DNA of 64,000 bases from CADEER01 sp965216585 (GCA_965216585.1 CBDCGC010000003.1:2356001-2420000), one strand, 5' to 3'; shown: positions 1 to 11,030, counted from the stretch's first letter. Numbers and translations are program-made. The notes: generated by a model not told the origin, from the letters alone.

Positions 1-202
1 TGCCGGGGAGGCGGGAGGACGAGTAACGCGCCGGAATGACGGCAACGACCGAGCCCTGCAACCGATCCTGTCCACCCCTAGCCAACGGTCGTTGACGCTA
101 TCACCCGCAGCGTTGTATTGAAACGACAAAATCGGCGCCAAACAACTTTTGTTGCAGCAAGTGGGCGGCGACGTGCATCTCATCGATTGGGAGGGACATC
201 GA

Positions 203-1183
203 ATGGCCAATGCAATCGCCGGAATTCTCTTCGGAATTCTCCTGCTTGCGCAGCCCGGTACTGCCGCCGCCCAGTGCGCCTGTGACTGCGACGCCGACGG
301 CCGGGTCAGCGTCGCCGAGTTGGTGCGGGCCGTCGCCATCGCCCTAGGAAGGGCGGACCTTTCGGGGTGCGCCAACGGTTTGAACGCTGGCGAACCGGTG
401 ACCATCGACATCCTCATCGGCTGCGTGCGCAACGCCCTCGATGGCTGTCAGGGGCCGCGGCCAACGACACCCACACCGACGCCTTTCGTCTGCCCCATCA
501 CCCCGACGCAATGTCCATCACCGCAGGTCATGCACTTTCCGGACAACGCGTGCCCGATCTGCGCGACGCCAACACCGACGCCTTTCGTCTGCCAGGTAAC
601 GCCGACGCCGTGCCCGTCGCCGTTGGTAATGTTCTACCCACCCGAATCGTGTCCGATCTGCGCCACCCCGGTGCCGCCAGCCTGCACGCCGCCGCCTTGT
701 GCAGACGGTGAGGTCTTCTACTGCGGCAACTGCCCGGATCCGTGCCCCCAAGGCTGCGGCACGATCTGCGCCACGCCGACGGTCACCTGCACGCTGCCGG
801 TGTGTAGGGACGACGAAGTTCTGCACGGTCGACCCTGCGGCGGTGGATGTCCGATCTGTGCGACACCCACACCGACGCCCTCGCCGACCTCCACATTCAC
901 CACCACTCCAACTCCGTTCGTCTGCCAAGTCACACCAACTCTGTGCCCGTCGCCCCAGGTCATGGTCTTTCCGCCCAAATCCTGCCCGATCTGCGCAACG
1001 CCAACGCCGATCCCGGCCACACCGACACAGACCTTCACACCCTTTGGTGGTCCGCTGCCGACAGAGTGTCGCACGCCATTGGTATGTCCGACCTCACAAC
1101 ACCCCGTGCGCACCCCCGGCCGCTGTCCAATTTGCGCCACCATCACCAAGGCGCCGTCGACGCCGACCCATACCCCGACCTGA
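203..1183 (+). CDS. Secreted Cys-rich repeat protein with calcium-loop motif and Thr-Pro linkers
   Basis: About 326 aa. I chose the ATG at 203 over an earlier in-frame ATG at 149 because GGGAGGGA lies just upstream and the protein then begins with a clean signal peptide ending near AAAQ. Residues after the signal carry an EF-hand/dockerin-like loop (DCDADGRVSVAELV) and a weaker second copy. The remainder is a Cys-rich repeat of roughly 35-40 residues: VC...C-P-S-P...(S/A)CPICAT, separated by TPTPTP linkers. CPICAT or a close variant (TICAT) occurs six times. It is probably exported and disulfide-bonded or metal-binding. I do not recognise a named family. The linker style recurs in the protein at 21383-22609 and in the prophage protein at 60523-64000. 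Confidence 0.75.
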   Translation: MANAIAGILFGILLLAQPGTAAAQCACDCDADGRVSVAELVRAVAIALGRADLSGCANGLNAGEPVTIDILIGCVRNALDGCQGPRPTTPTPTPFVCPITPTQCPSPQVMHFPDNACPICATPTPTPFVCQVTPTPCPSPLVMFYPPESCPICATPVPPACTPPPCADGEVFYCGNCPDPCPQGCGTICATPTVTCTLPVCRDDEVLHGRPCGGGCPICATPTPTPSPTSTFTTTPTPFVCQVTPTLCPSPQVMVFPPKSCPICATPTPIPATPTQTFTPFGGPLPTECRTPLVCPTSQHPVRTPGRCPICATITKAPSTPTHTPT

Positions 1184-1358
1184 TCCGCTGATAGGGGCTG
1201 ATCGGGGAACAAGCCATCGGCATTCTCAACCAAAAACCCCGACCACCCATCTGCGGCCATCGGCGGATCGTTTCAACCGACTACCTGACTCCCCGAACAA
1301 TCCATCTGCGGACACCCGCAGTTTGACGCGGCCGCCCAACTTCGATCAGCATGGGTGA

Positions 1359-2738
1359 ATGGCGATCTCGAAGACTCTCGGCGCGACGTTGGTGGTGCTG
1401 GTTGCGTTAGCGGTTTCCAACGGCCTACTCACCGCAACGTCTCAGGCCGGCGATCCACCTTGTGCCGGGGATTGCAATGGCGACGGGGCCGTTCGCGTCA
1501 ATGAGCTGATCGCCATGGTGCGCGTCGCGCTCGGCAACGGCGCAGTTGACGACTGTTCCGCCGGTGATGCCAACGGCGACGGTTCGATCCGGATTGACGA
1601 CCTGATCGCCGCCGTGCGCAGCGGGCTCAGAGGTTGCGGCACTTCGGCGTTTGACGGCTTCGACCGGCGCGACGTCGAGCGACTCGCCGATGACGAGCTC
1701 GACGGCCGCGACAACGGCACACCGGGGTCGCGGTTGGCGCAGGAGTACATCCTCGACCAGATTCGCGAATTCACCGTCGGCCTCGACACCTCGCGCAGCG
1801 GCGACGAGGCGTATCGACAAACGTTCGACGGCGGCACCAACATCCTCGCTCTCATGCCGGGCGGCGAGCTGGCCGATGAATACGTTTTCATCGGCGGACA
1901 CTACGACCACTTCGCCGGCTGCGCTGGCGTGTGCAACGGCGCCACCGACAACGCCGCCGGTAGCGCGATCGTGCTCGCCATCGCCCGCGGTCTCGCCGCC
2001 CAGGCCGGGCCGCCGCGCCGCTCGGTGGTCTTCGCCTTTTGGGATCGCGAGGAAGATGGCTTGCTCGGCTCGGCGCACTACACCAGCAATCCGCTCGTGC
2101 CGCTGGCCGATACGGTGGCCTATCTCAACTTCGACATCCAGGGCGCCAACCTTCTGCCCAGCTTGCGCAACATCTCCTTCGCCGTCGGCGCCGAGACCGG
2201 CGGAACGTCGTTCCAGGGACAGGTGAGCGACGCCGTGGCGAGCACCGGGCTCGACGTCCGCCTGTTGTCTTCGATCTTCGGCCAGGCACGCAGCGACTAC
2301 ATCCACTTCATCAACGCCCAGGTGCCGACCGTTTTCTTCAGCGATTCGACAGGCCCCTGCTATCACACCGCCGGGGACGACGTGGAGATCGTCGACTTCG
2401 ACAAGCTGGAGGCACAGAGCGGCATCGGTTTCGAGCTGGCGCAAACCGTCATCGGCAGCGACGCGCGGCCGGAGTTCGTCGCCATGACGCCGCTGGCGGT
2501 GTTCCAGGACGCGGTCGAGGTGCGCGACGTCATCGACCGGGCCATCGCCACCGATCTGGATCGTTTTCCCGGCGACAGCCGGGCGACCATTCTGCAGTTG
2601 CAGAGCGACCTCGCGGCGGCGGTGAGCGAGGGAGAGGACAACTTCGACAACGACGACATCGGCACCTTGCTGGTCGGCGTCGTCGCGGTCATCGATCTCC
2701 TCACCGAGCTTCCCTGCGACGGATTTCTGACTCAATGA
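1359..2738 (+). CDS. Secreted M28-family zinc peptidase with N-terminal dockerin-like repeats
   Basis: 459 aa. An N-terminal signal peptide (about residues 1-30) precedes two calcium-loop repeats (GDCNGDGAVRVNELI and GDANGDGSIRIDDLI), the typical dockerin-like spacing. The catalytic domain carries the M28 aminopeptidase metal ligands in order: H in GGHYDH, D in ATDNAAG, the E-E pair in DREEDG, D in NFDIQG and H in CYHTAGDD. Expected role: extracellular or periplasmic di-zinc exopeptidase releasing amino acids from peptides. The C-terminal ~120 residues are a helical tail not typical of the peptidase. It stands as a separate unit after a 175-base gap that shows nothing recognisable. Confidence 0.85.
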   Translation: MAISKTLGATLVVLVALAVSNGLLTATSQAGDPPCAGDCNGDGAVRVNELIAMVRVALGNGAVDDCSAGDANGDGSIRIDDLIAAVRSGLRGCGTSAFDGFDRRDVERLADDELDGRDNGTPGSRLAQEYILDQIREFTVGLDTSRSGDEAYRQTFDGGTNILALMPGGELADEYVFIGGHYDHFAGCAGVCNGATDNAAGSAIVLAIARGLAAQAGPPRRSVVFAFWDREEDGLLGSAHYTSNPLVPLADTVAYLNFDIQGANLLPSLRNISFAVGAETGGTSFQGQVSDAVASTGLDVRLLSSIFGQARSDYIHFINAQVPTVFFSDSTGPCYHTAGDDVEIVDFDKLEAQSGIGFELAQTVIGSDARPEFVAMTPLAVFQDAVEVRDVIDRAIATDLDRFPGDSRATILQLQSDLAAAVSEGEDNFDNDDIGTLLVGVVAVIDLLTELPCDGFLTQ

Positions 2739-2803
2739 ACGTATAATCGCGCCGGCGGCAGTCCTCTGGCTCCGCTAGAGCGATCCGGCTACTCTACGCA
2801 GCC

Positions 2804-4522
2804 GTGCGCTACTCTCGATCACTCATTCCGACCCTCAAAGAGGATCCTTCCGACGCCGAAGTCGTCAGTCACAAGCTGATGGTGCGAGCTGGGATGATCC
2901 GCCAGGTAGCGCGCGGCATCTACGACTTTCTCCCACTCGGCCTGCGCGTCGTGCGCAAGGTCGAGCGCATCGTGCGCGAAGAGATGGACCGCGCTGGCGC
3001 CCAGGAGATCCTCATGCCCGCGGTGTGCCCCGCCGAGCTGTGGCAGGAGTCCGGGCGCTGGGACCTCTACGGCCGCGAGTTGCTGCGCCTGAAAGACCGG
3101 CACGACCGCGACTTCTGCATCGGCCCGACCCACGAGGAAGTGGTGACCGACATCGTGCGCCGCGAGATCCGTTCCTACCGCGACCTGCCGGCCAACCTCT
3201 ACCAGATCCAGTCGAAGTTTCGCGACGAGATCCGCCCCCGTTTCGGCCTGATGCGCGGCCGCGAGTTCGTCATGAAAGACGCGTACTCGTTCCACACCGA
3301 CTACGAGGACTGCAAGCGCGAGTACCAACACATGTTCGACACCTACACGCGCATCTTCGAGCGCTGTGGTCTCACCTTCCGCCCGGTCGAAGCGGCCACC
3401 GGCGCCATCGGCGGTTCGCTGTCACACGAGTTTCACGTGCTCGCCGAGTCGGGTGAAGACGCCCTGGTCTCCTGCCCGAACTGTACCTACGCCGCCAATG
3501 TCGAGAAGGCGGAGATCCGCGCACGCGCTGCCGGCGGCGGCGAATCCAGTGGCGCATCGGAGATCGTCGAGACACCCGGCAAGAAGACCGTCGAGGAGGT
3601 ATCTCAGCTCCTCGACATCGCGCCCCAACGCTTCATCAAAACGCTGCTCTTCAAGACCGAGAGCGCCGAGGTGATCGCCGCACTGGTACGCGGCGATCAC
3701 GATCTCAGCGAAGACAAGCTGGTTTCCGCGCTGGGCTGCGAGCGCGTGGAGTTGGCCGAGGTCGCCGAAGTCGAGAAGCACACCGGCGCAGCTGTCGGCT
3801 TTGCCGGGCCAATCGGTTTGCAGATCCGCACCCTCGCCGACCATGCCATCGACGGCCTGAGCGGCGCCGTCACCGGAGCCAACCAAACCGACCACCACCG
3901 CAAGGGTGTCGATCAGCGGCGCGACTTCCCCGATGTCGCCTTTGCCGATCTGCGCACAGCGGCGCCGGGCGACCCCTGCGCCCGCTGCGACGACGGTGTA
4001 TATGAAGGCCACCGCGGCATCGAAGTCGGGCAGGTGTTCTACCTCGGCACCAAGTACAGCGAGTCGATGGACGCCTCCTACCTGGCCGAGAGCGGCGAGA
4101 AGCAGGTCATCGAGATGGGCTGCTACGGCATTGGCGTGACCCGCACGGTTGCGGCGGCGATCGAGCAAAACCACGACGACGGCGGGATCGTCTGGCCCCT
4201 GGCACTGGCGCCGGCACACATCCATCTCGTCAACGTCAAGGCCAAGGATGCCGACCTTTGCGCCGCTGCCGACAAGCTCTACGACGATTTGCTCGCCGCC
4301 GGGTTGGAAGTTCTCTACGACGACCGCGATGAACGAGCCGGCGTGAAGTTCAAGGACGCCGATCTCATCGGCATCCCCCATCGCCTGACACTCGGCCCAA
4401 GGGGAATGGCCAACGGCGTCGTCGAGCTCAAGCGGCGCAACGAGAGCGACGCGCGGGAGATCGCCCTCGCCAATGCGGCACCGGAACTGTCGGCGATGAT
4501 CGACGCCGAGCTGAACGAGTGA
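2804..4522 (+). CDS. proS: Prolyl-tRNA synthetase
   Basis: 572 aa, the full length of bacterial-type ProRS, starting at GTG. It charges tRNA-Pro with proline using ATP. The class II core is visible: motif 1 region around PAVCPAELWQESGRW, motif 2 around RFGLMRGREFVMKDAYSF, and motif 3 near GCYGIGVTRTVAAAIEQ. Between motifs 2 and 3 is the YbaK-like editing (INS) insertion (about residues 225-390), which clears mischarged Ala-tRNA-Pro. The C-terminal anticodon-binding domain follows. The stop overlaps a possible GTG start of the pyrF reading frame, so the two are probably cotranscribed. Confidence 0.97.
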   Translation: MRYSRSLIPTLKEDPSDAEVVSHKLMVRAGMIRQVARGIYDFLPLGLRVVRKVERIVREEMDRAGAQEILMPAVCPAELWQESGRWDLYGRELLRLKDRHDRDFCIGPTHEEVVTDIVRREIRSYRDLPANLYQIQSKFRDEIRPRFGLMRGREFVMKDAYSFHTDYEDCKREYQHMFDTYTRIFERCGLTFRPVEAATGAIGGSLSHEFHVLAESGEDALVSCPNCTYAANVEKAEIRARAAGGGESSGASEIVETPGKKTVEEVSQLLDIAPQRFIKTLLFKTESAEVIAALVRGDHDLSEDKLVSALGCERVELAEVAEVEKHTGAAVGFAGPIGLQIRTLADHAIDGLSGAVTGANQTDHHRKGVDQRRDFPDVAFADLRTAAPGDPCARCDDGVYEGHRGIEVGQVFYLGTKYSESMDASYLAESGEKQVIEMGCYGIGVTRTVAAAIEQNHDDGGIVWPLALAPAHIHLVNVKAKDADLCAAADKLYDDLLAAGLEVLYDDRDERAGVKFKDADLIGIPHRLTLGPRGMANGVVELKRRNESDAREIALANAAPELSAMIDAELNE

Positions 4523-4566
4523 ACCGCACCGTCGCCCTTCGCGGCGCGAGCCGCTCACAAGCTGCC

Positions 4567-5298
4567 ATGCGCAAGCGGTTGATCTTCGCTCTCGACGTTC
4601 CAACGAAGCGCGAAGCGCTGTCCCTGGTCGACCTGCTCAAGGACGAAGTCGGGTTGTTCAAAGTCGGCAAGCAGCTCTTCGTCAACGCCGGGCCGGAGAT
4701 CGTTCGCCAGCTTCGCAAACGATCTTGCGACGTCTTCCTCGACCTCAAGTTTCACGACATCCCGCGCACCGTCGCCCGCGCCGCCGCCGAGGCGACTCTG
4801 CTCGACGTTGCGATGCTCGACGTGCACGCCACCGGCAGCGTCGAGATGATGCGCCAAACCGTCCACGAGGTCGCCCAAGCGGCGCGGCAGGCGCGGCTGC
4901 GCCGCCCCAAGCTGCTGGCCATCACCGTCCTGACCAGCTTGGGCAGGGAGGATCTCGCCCAGGTGGGCGTGCGCTCGAGCGTCGAGAACCAGGTCGCGCG
5001 GCTGGCCAAGCTGGCGCGCTTCTGCGGAATGGACGGCGTCGTCGGATCGCCGCACGAAGTTGCCCGCATCCGCCACGAATGCGGACCGCGCTTTCTCATC
5101 GTCACACCGGGGGTCCGACCAACCAGCGCCGACGTCGAAGATCAGAAGCGAGTGATGACGCCAGAGGAGGCCATCCGCGCCGGCGCCAAGTACCTCGTCG
5201 TCGGCAGCCCCATCCGCAACGCCACCGATCCCGTGCAGGCCGCGCGCGACATCGTCAACGAGATGCGCAAAGGCACTCGCCTGCCGCGCAAGAGCTGA
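4567..5298 (+). CDS. pyrF: Orotidine 5'-phosphate decarboxylase
   Basis: 243 aa from the ATG at 4567; the frame also opens with a GTG at 4519 overlapping the proS stop, but homology begins at LIFALDVPTKREAL. This enzyme makes UMP from OMP, the last step of pyrimidine synthesis. The catalytic Lys/Asp cluster is seen as FLDLKFHDIPRTV (D-x-K-x-x-D). A phosphate-binding end of the barrel is seen in VTPGVRP and YLVVGSPIRNATDP. It lies directly downstream of proS and converges with the nuo operon across a 146-base gap in which I see no clear terminator. Confidence 0.96.
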   Translation: MRKRLIFALDVPTKREALSLVDLLKDEVGLFKVGKQLFVNAGPEIVRQLRKRSCDVFLDLKFHDIPRTVARAAAEATLLDVAMLDVHATGSVEMMRQTVHEVAQAARQARLRRPKLLAITVLTSLGREDLAQVGVRSSVENQVARLAKLARFCGMDGVVGSPHEVARIRHECGPRFLIVTPGVRPTSADVEDQKRVMTPEEAIRAGAKYLVVGSPIRNATDPVQAARDIVNEMRKGTRLPRKS

Positions 5299-5444
5299 CT
5301 CTCACGTCGGAGGATCTCGAGCTAGGTTGAAACTCGCTGCGCTCGTAGGCTCAGGCTTAGGCAAAGGCAAAGGTTGGTGTCGCTGCGCGAGGCAAATCGA
5401 GAGTTTCTCTATATGAATTTTCCGGCGCCGCGCCGGGGGCTCGG

Positions 5445-6890
<1,446 letters not shown>

Positions 6891-6909
6891 CGCACGGCTC
6901 GTTGCGCAG

Positions 6910-7212
6910 CTACCAGCGCAACATCCTCACTTCGTCGGCGTTCAGAGTCTCGCGGTGGCGAAACAAGGCGATGATGATCGCCAAGCCAACGGCGACTTCG
7001 GCGGCCGCGACGGTCATGACGAAGAACACGATGACCTGCCCGTCGAGACTCGCGTGCTGGCGCGAGAACGTGACGAAGGCGAGGTTGGCTGCGTTGAGCA
7101 TCAACTCGATCGACATGAACATCACGATCAGGTTGCGCCGAATCAAAAATCCGACGGCGCCGATGACGAAGAGAACGATGCTCAACAAGATGTAGTAGGT
7201 CGCCGGAACCAT
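6910..7212 (-). CDS. nuoK: NADH-quinone oxidoreductase subunit K
   Basis: 100 aa, three transmembrane helices, full family length. The conserved membrane glutamates are seen in MFMSIELMLNAANLAFV and in FFVMTVAAAEVAVGLAI. The subunit belongs to the proton channel region next to NuoJ and NuoN. It is spaced 3 bases from the end of nuoJ, which implies translational coupling. Confidence 0.96.
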   Translation of the reverse strand: MVPATYYILLSIVLFVIGAVGFLIRRNLIVMFMSIELMLNAANLAFVTFSRQHASLDGQVIVFFVMTVAAAEVAVGLAIIIALFRHRETLNADEVRMLRW

Positions 7213-7215
7213 GGC

Positions 7216-7725
7216 TCACACCAACTTCTTTTTGGCGAGGACGACGGCGCCGAGAACGGCAACGAGCAGCAGTACCGACGTGATCTCAAAGGGCAGGACA
7301 AAGTGGGTGAACAAGCGCTCGCCGATCGCCTCCGACGTGCCAAACCCGCCCGGCGCCGCAACGCCCATACCGGGCCCGGGCAGCGCACCAGAGCCTCGAA
7401 ACAGCGACAGTGAGGCGATCACAGAAAAGAGTGCGCCGCCGACCACTGCCGCAACGGTAAAGCTCTGCCTTCGTTTGAGCGGTAGATCCGCTTCGAGGTT
7501 GAGCAACATGATGACGAAGAGAAAGAGGACGAGAATCGCGCCGGCGTAGACGATGATCTGCAACGCAGCAACCAGATGCGCCTCGAGAAAAACGAAAACG
7601 ATGGCCAACAGGAAAAGCGTCACCGCCAGACAGAGAGCGCTGCGAATCGGGTGCCGGTTGAGAATGACACCGAGCGCGAAGACGACGATCAGCGCGGCGA
7701 GCGGGAAAAACGTCCACGGAGTCAT
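7216..7725 (-). CDS. nuoJ: NADH-quinone oxidoreductase subunit J
   Basis: 169 aa, five predicted membrane helices, with the typical NuoJ segment LQIIVYAGAILVLFLFVIML. It is a membrane-arm subunit of complex I. It starts 4 bases after the nuoH stop. NuoI, the 2x[4Fe-4S] subunit that usually sits between H and J, is missing from this operon. Confidence 0.95.
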   Translation of the reverse strand: MTPWTFFPLAALIVVFALGVILNRHPIRSALCLAVTLFLLAIVFVFLEAHLVAALQIIVYAGAILVLFLFVIMLLNLEADLPLKRRQSFTVAAVVGGALFSVIASLSLFRGSGALPGPGMGVAAPGGFGTSEAIGERLFTHFVLPFEITSVLLLVAVLGAVVLAKKKLV

Positions 7726-7729
7726 GCGC

Positions 7730-8824
7730 TCACGCCGCTTCGGTCAGCAACACCGCAAACGCCGTAGCGACGATGTTGACGAAGCCGATGGGCAACAACC
7801 CCAGCCACCCGAGCTTCATGAGTTGATCGTAGCGAAAACGCGGTATCGTCCAGCGAATCATGATTTGTAGCCAGCAGAAGAAAACGACCTTGAGCAAAAA
7901 CGCAGCGACTTGCAGGAGCACCACGGCGAGGTGGGGCAGAGCGATCGAGCCGCCGCCGGGAAATGCGAACCCATCGGCGCCGAGATAAGGGACCTGCCAA
8001 CCACCAAAGAAGAGTGTGGCGACCATGCCGGAGACGACGATGACTTCGACGAAGTCAGTCATGAAAAACATCAGGTGTTTGACCCCGGAGTACTCGGTGA
8101 AGTACCCGCTGATCAGCTCCGATTCGCTCTCCGGTAGATCGAAGGGAATGCGCTTGCTCTCGGCGATGCCGGCGCAGAGGAAGATCAAGAACGCCACCGG
8201 CTGGTAGAAGATCCCCCAGGCCGGTAGCCAACCCCAGAGGAGATCGCCCTGGGCGCGCACCATCTCCTGTAGACTGAGCGTGCCGTAGGTGAGGATCATG
8301 GCGACGATGGCCAGGCCCATCGGCAGCTCGTAGGAGATCATCTGGGCCGAGCCGCGAATGCCACCGAGTAGAGACCAGCGGTTGTTCGAAGCCCAGCCCC
8401 CGAGCACGACGCCGTAGACTCCCAACGACATCATCGCCAACAAGTACATCACTCCGATGTCGAGCGGCGCTACTTGCAGGTTGATCTCGCGCTCGCCGAC
8501 GATGAGCACGTTGCCAAAAGGTAGCACCGCGAACGCCGCGAGTACCGGCAGCAGATTGATGCACGGAGCCAGCGTGTGCAGAAGGCGGTCCGCGCCGCGC
8601 GGAATGACGTCTTCTTTGGTAATGAATTTCAACGGATCGGCAGCGAGGGTGTTGACCAGACCAGCGCCGGTGAATCCGAAAATGCTGGCGCGGTTGGCGC
8701 CGATGCGATCGTGGATCAGAGCGCTGCCCTTGCGCTCGATCCAGCCCAGTGTTCCCGCCAGCGGCAAGACGATACCGAGGACCGCGAGAACCTTTGCTGC
8801 AATGATGCCGATCTCGAGAATCAT
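7730..8824 (-). CDS. nuoH: NADH-quinone oxidoreductase subunit H
   Basis: 364 aa, the quinone-site membrane subunit linking the peripheral arm to the membrane arm. Family signatures are clear: LGWIERKGSALIHDRIGANR near the N-terminus, the acidic loop FDLPESESELISGYFTEYSG, and the C-terminal RWTIPRFRYDQLMKLGW. It begins 15 bases after nuoE. NuoF and NuoG, normally between E and H, are absent. Confidence 0.97.
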   Translation of the reverse strand: MILEIGIIAAKVLAVLGIVLPLAGTLGWIERKGSALIHDRIGANRASIFGFTGAGLVNTLAADPLKFITKEDVIPRGADRLLHTLAPCINLLPVLAAFAVLPFGNVLIVGEREINLQVAPLDIGVMYLLAMMSLGVYGVVLGGWASNNRWSLLGGIRGSAQMISYELPMGLAIVAMILTYGTLSLQEMVRAQGDLLWGWLPAWGIFYQPVAFLIFLCAGIAESKRIPFDLPESESELISGYFTEYSGVKHLMFFMTDFVEVIVVSGMVATLFFGGWQVPYLGADGFAFPGGGSIALPHLAVVLLQVAAFLLKVVFFCWLQIMIRWTIPRFRYDQLMKLGWLGLLPIGFVNIVATAFAVLLTEAA

Positions 8825-8839
8825 GACGGCCAGATCGCC

Positions 8840-9319
8840 CTACACGTTGGCCAATCGGTCGATGATGGCCAGCGTTTCGGCGGTGGTCAGATTCTCCCAG
8901 TAGTCATCGTTGATCTGCATCATCGGTCCCGTGCCGCACGACGCCAGACACTCCACCTCGTCGAGGGAAAACATTCCGTCTTCGGTGGTTTCACCAAAGC
9001 CGATGCCGAGCTTCTTCTTGAGACAGTCGGCGATCGTCGCCGATCCGACGAGAGAGCAAGACAGATTCGTGCACACCTGCACGTGGAACCTGCCCATCGG
9101 CTTCTTGTAGTACATCGTGTAGAATGACGCGACGGAAGCGACGAAGGTCGGCGGTAGATCGAGGAGCTCGGCAACGTGTGCGAGGGCGTCCGTGCTCAGA
9201 TAGCCGAGCTCTTTCTGCGCCAACCACAGCGTCGGCATCAGCGCCGCGCGCTTCTCCGGGTAGCGCGAGAGGATCTCGGCGAAGTGTTTCTTTCCCTCTG
9301 GTGAAAGCTCGACCGCCAT
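8840..9319 (-). CDS. nuoE: NADH-quinone oxidoreductase subunit E ([2Fe-2S] subunit)
   Basis: 159 aa from the ATG at 9319 (MAVELSPEGKKHF); the longer upstream reading of the frame overlaps nuoD and is not homologous. NuoE holds the N1a [2Fe-2S] cluster. The four cysteine ligands are visible as C-x4-C in VCTNLSCSL and C-x3-C in ECLASCGTGP. It starts 11 bases after nuoD. In the enzyme NuoE works only with NuoF and NuoG, neither of which is encoded here. Confidence 0.95.
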   Translation of the reverse strand: MAVELSPEGKKHFAEILSRYPEKRAALMPTLWLAQKELGYLSTDALAHVAELLDLPPTFVASVASFYTMYYKKPMGRFHVQVCTNLSCSLVGSATIADCLKKKLGIGFGETTEDGMFSLDEVECLASCGTGPMMQINDDYWENLTTAETLAIIDRLANV

Positions 9320-9330
9320 CTTCAACCCGC

Positions 9331-10524
9331 TCAGCGGTCGCACTCGCCACCGATCATGTTGATCATGCCAAAGGTTGGAATGATGTCGGCAACCATGTGA
9401 CCGCGGATCATTGCGGCAAAGGCCGACATGCCGAGAAAGCACGGTGGCCGCACCCGACAGCGATAGGGCCGGCCACTACCGTCACTGACGACGTAGAACC
9501 CGACCTCGCCATTCGCACCCTCGACCGCCTGGTAGACCTCACCGGCCGGCACCTTGGCGCCCTCCATGATCAGTTTGAAGTGGTTCATCAGACCTTCGAT
9601 CGTGTTGTAGACTTCGTGCTTCTCCGGTAGCACGTAGCGCGCATCGTCGATGCGCACCGGGCCGTCGGGAAGGTTCTGCATCGCCTGGTCGATGATCTTC
9701 AGGCTCTCGCCGATCTCGTTGAAACGCACGAGAAAGCGGTCGTAGTTGTCGCCCTGTTCGCCGAGCGGGACGTCGAAGTCGAAGTTCTCATAGCCGCAGT
9801 AGGGAGACGCCTTGCGCACGTCGTAGTCGACGCCGCTGGCCCGCAGCAGCGGTCCGGTGAGACCGTAGGAGATCGCATCGTCTTGCGAGAGAACACCGAT
9901 CCCCGACATGCGGTCGTAGAAGATGCGATTGCGCGTGAGCAACTTGTCGCAGTCGTCGAGGATCGCGTGCAGGTGCTTGAAGGCATCACCGATGCGCTGC
10001 TCGAAGTCGGGCGGCAAATCGTTGGTGACACCGCCAATACGCGTATAGGAAACCGTAACGCGCGCGCCGGTCACCGCTTCGACGATGTCCCACAACAACT
10101 CGCGAGCTTCGTTGAGCAGAAAACCGACCGTCATCGCGCCCATCTCTCCGGCCGCCATACCGAGGCAAGTGAGGTGGTCGGTAACGCGCGACACCTCACT
10201 CATGATGACGCGAATGAAGCGACAACGCGGCGGCACCTCGACACCACACAAACGTTCGACCGCAATCGCGAAACCAACGTTGTTGATCAGCGGCGAAACG
10301 TAGTTGAGGCGATCGGTGTAGGGAATCGCCTGCGTCCACGTTCCCTGCTCGATCATCTTCTCGAATCCCCGGTGCAGGTAGCCGACCTCGGTGTCGCAAC
10401 CGACCACCTCTTCGCCGTCGAGCTCGAGGTTGAACTTGATCGTACCGTGCGTCGCCGGATGGGAAGGACCCATCTGGATGCGCATGATCTCTTCGGTCGG
10501 GTCGCGGTGTGCCGGCTCGGCCAT
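9331..10524 (-). CDS. nuoD: NADH-quinone oxidoreductase subunit D (49-kDa)
   Basis: 397 aa from the ATG at 10524, which overlaps the nuoC stop as TGATG. NuoD forms the quinone chamber of the peripheral arm with NuoB. The conserved N-terminal GPSHPATHG and the C-terminal RVRPPCFLGMSAFAAMIRGH and GEVGFYVVSDGSGRPYRC segments are present. NuoC and NuoD are separate genes here rather than a fusion. The NuoB partner gene is not in this operon. Confidence 0.97.
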   Translation of the reverse strand: MAEPAHRDPTEEIMRIQMGPSHPATHGTIKFNLELDGEEVVGCDTEVGYLHRGFEKMIEQGTWTQAIPYTDRLNYVSPLINNVGFAIAVERLCGVEVPPRCRFIRVIMSEVSRVTDHLTCLGMAAGEMGAMTVGFLLNEARELLWDIVEAVTGARVTVSYTRIGGVTNDLPPDFEQRIGDAFKHLHAILDDCDKLLTRNRIFYDRMSGIGVLSQDDAISYGLTGPLLRASGVDYDVRKASPYCGYENFDFDVPLGEQGDNYDRFLVRFNEIGESLKIIDQAMQNLPDGPVRIDDARYVLPEKHEVYNTIEGLMNHFKLIMEGAKVPAGEVYQAVEGANGEVGFYVVSDGSGRPYRCRVRPPCFLGMSAFAAMIRGHMVADIIPTFGMINMIGGECDR

Positions 10525-11030
10525 CAGAACTTCCAATCCTGCACGATCGGGTCGCGTTCTTCGGTCAGCGGTTGCCGCTTGTCGACCGGATAGTCTTTGC
10601 GCAGCGGGTGACCCTCGAACTCCTCGTACATGAGGATGCGCCGCAGGTCGGGGTGGCCGTCGAAGTGGATGCCCAGCATGTCCCACGCTTCGCGCTCCAG
10701 CCAATTCGCCGACTTCCAGATTTCACACAAGGAGTGGACGCGCGCGTCATTCTCAGGAACCCGGATCTTGACGCGCAGGAAGTGATTCCGCGCCAGTGAT
10801 CGCAGATGGTAGACCACCTCGAAGCGCGGCTCGCGGCCGAGGTAGTCGACTGCCGTCACATCGGTCAGACAAGAGAAGTCGAGATCCGGGTCGGCGCTCA
10901 ACTTGCGAAAGAACCCCAACGCCCCCTCGCGCTCGATGACGACCGCTGCCTCGGCGAAAGCCTCGCTCGCTTCGACGAGCAGCGCGCCGGCCAGTGGCCG
11001 CACCGCTTCGATCAGATCGGCCGGGCTCAT
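10524..11030 (-). CDS. nuoC: NADH-quinone oxidoreductase subunit C (30-kDa)
   Basis: 168 aa from the ATG at 11030, which overlaps the nuoA stop as ATGA. The 30-kDa signature is visible: the DFSCLTDVTAVDYLG region, then SANWLEREAWDMLGIHFDGH and the Arg-rich RILMYEEFEGHPLRKDYP. It is a peripheral-arm subunit that bridges NuoD and the membrane arm. In nearly all bacterial operons nuoB lies between nuoA and nuoC; here the ATGA overlap leaves no space for it. Confidence 0.96.
   Translation of the reverse strand: MSPADLIEAVRPLAGALLVEASEAFAEAAVVIEREGALGFFRKLSADPDLDFSCLTDVTAVDYLGREPRFEVVYHLRSLARNHFLRVKIRVPENDARVHSLCEIWKSANWLEREAWDMLGIHFDGHPDLRRILMYEEFEGHPLRKDYPVDKRQPLTEERDPIVQDWKF

Noticed and set aside
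468..1170. Repetitive DNA that could suggest a CRISPR or minisatellite
   Set aside because: The periodicity comes from in-frame protein repeats (TPTPTP and CPICAT); spacing is irregular and DNA repeats are imperfect.
1425..2735. 436-codon minus-strand open frame
   Set aside because: Complete antisense of the M28 peptidase gene, with no recognisable motif.
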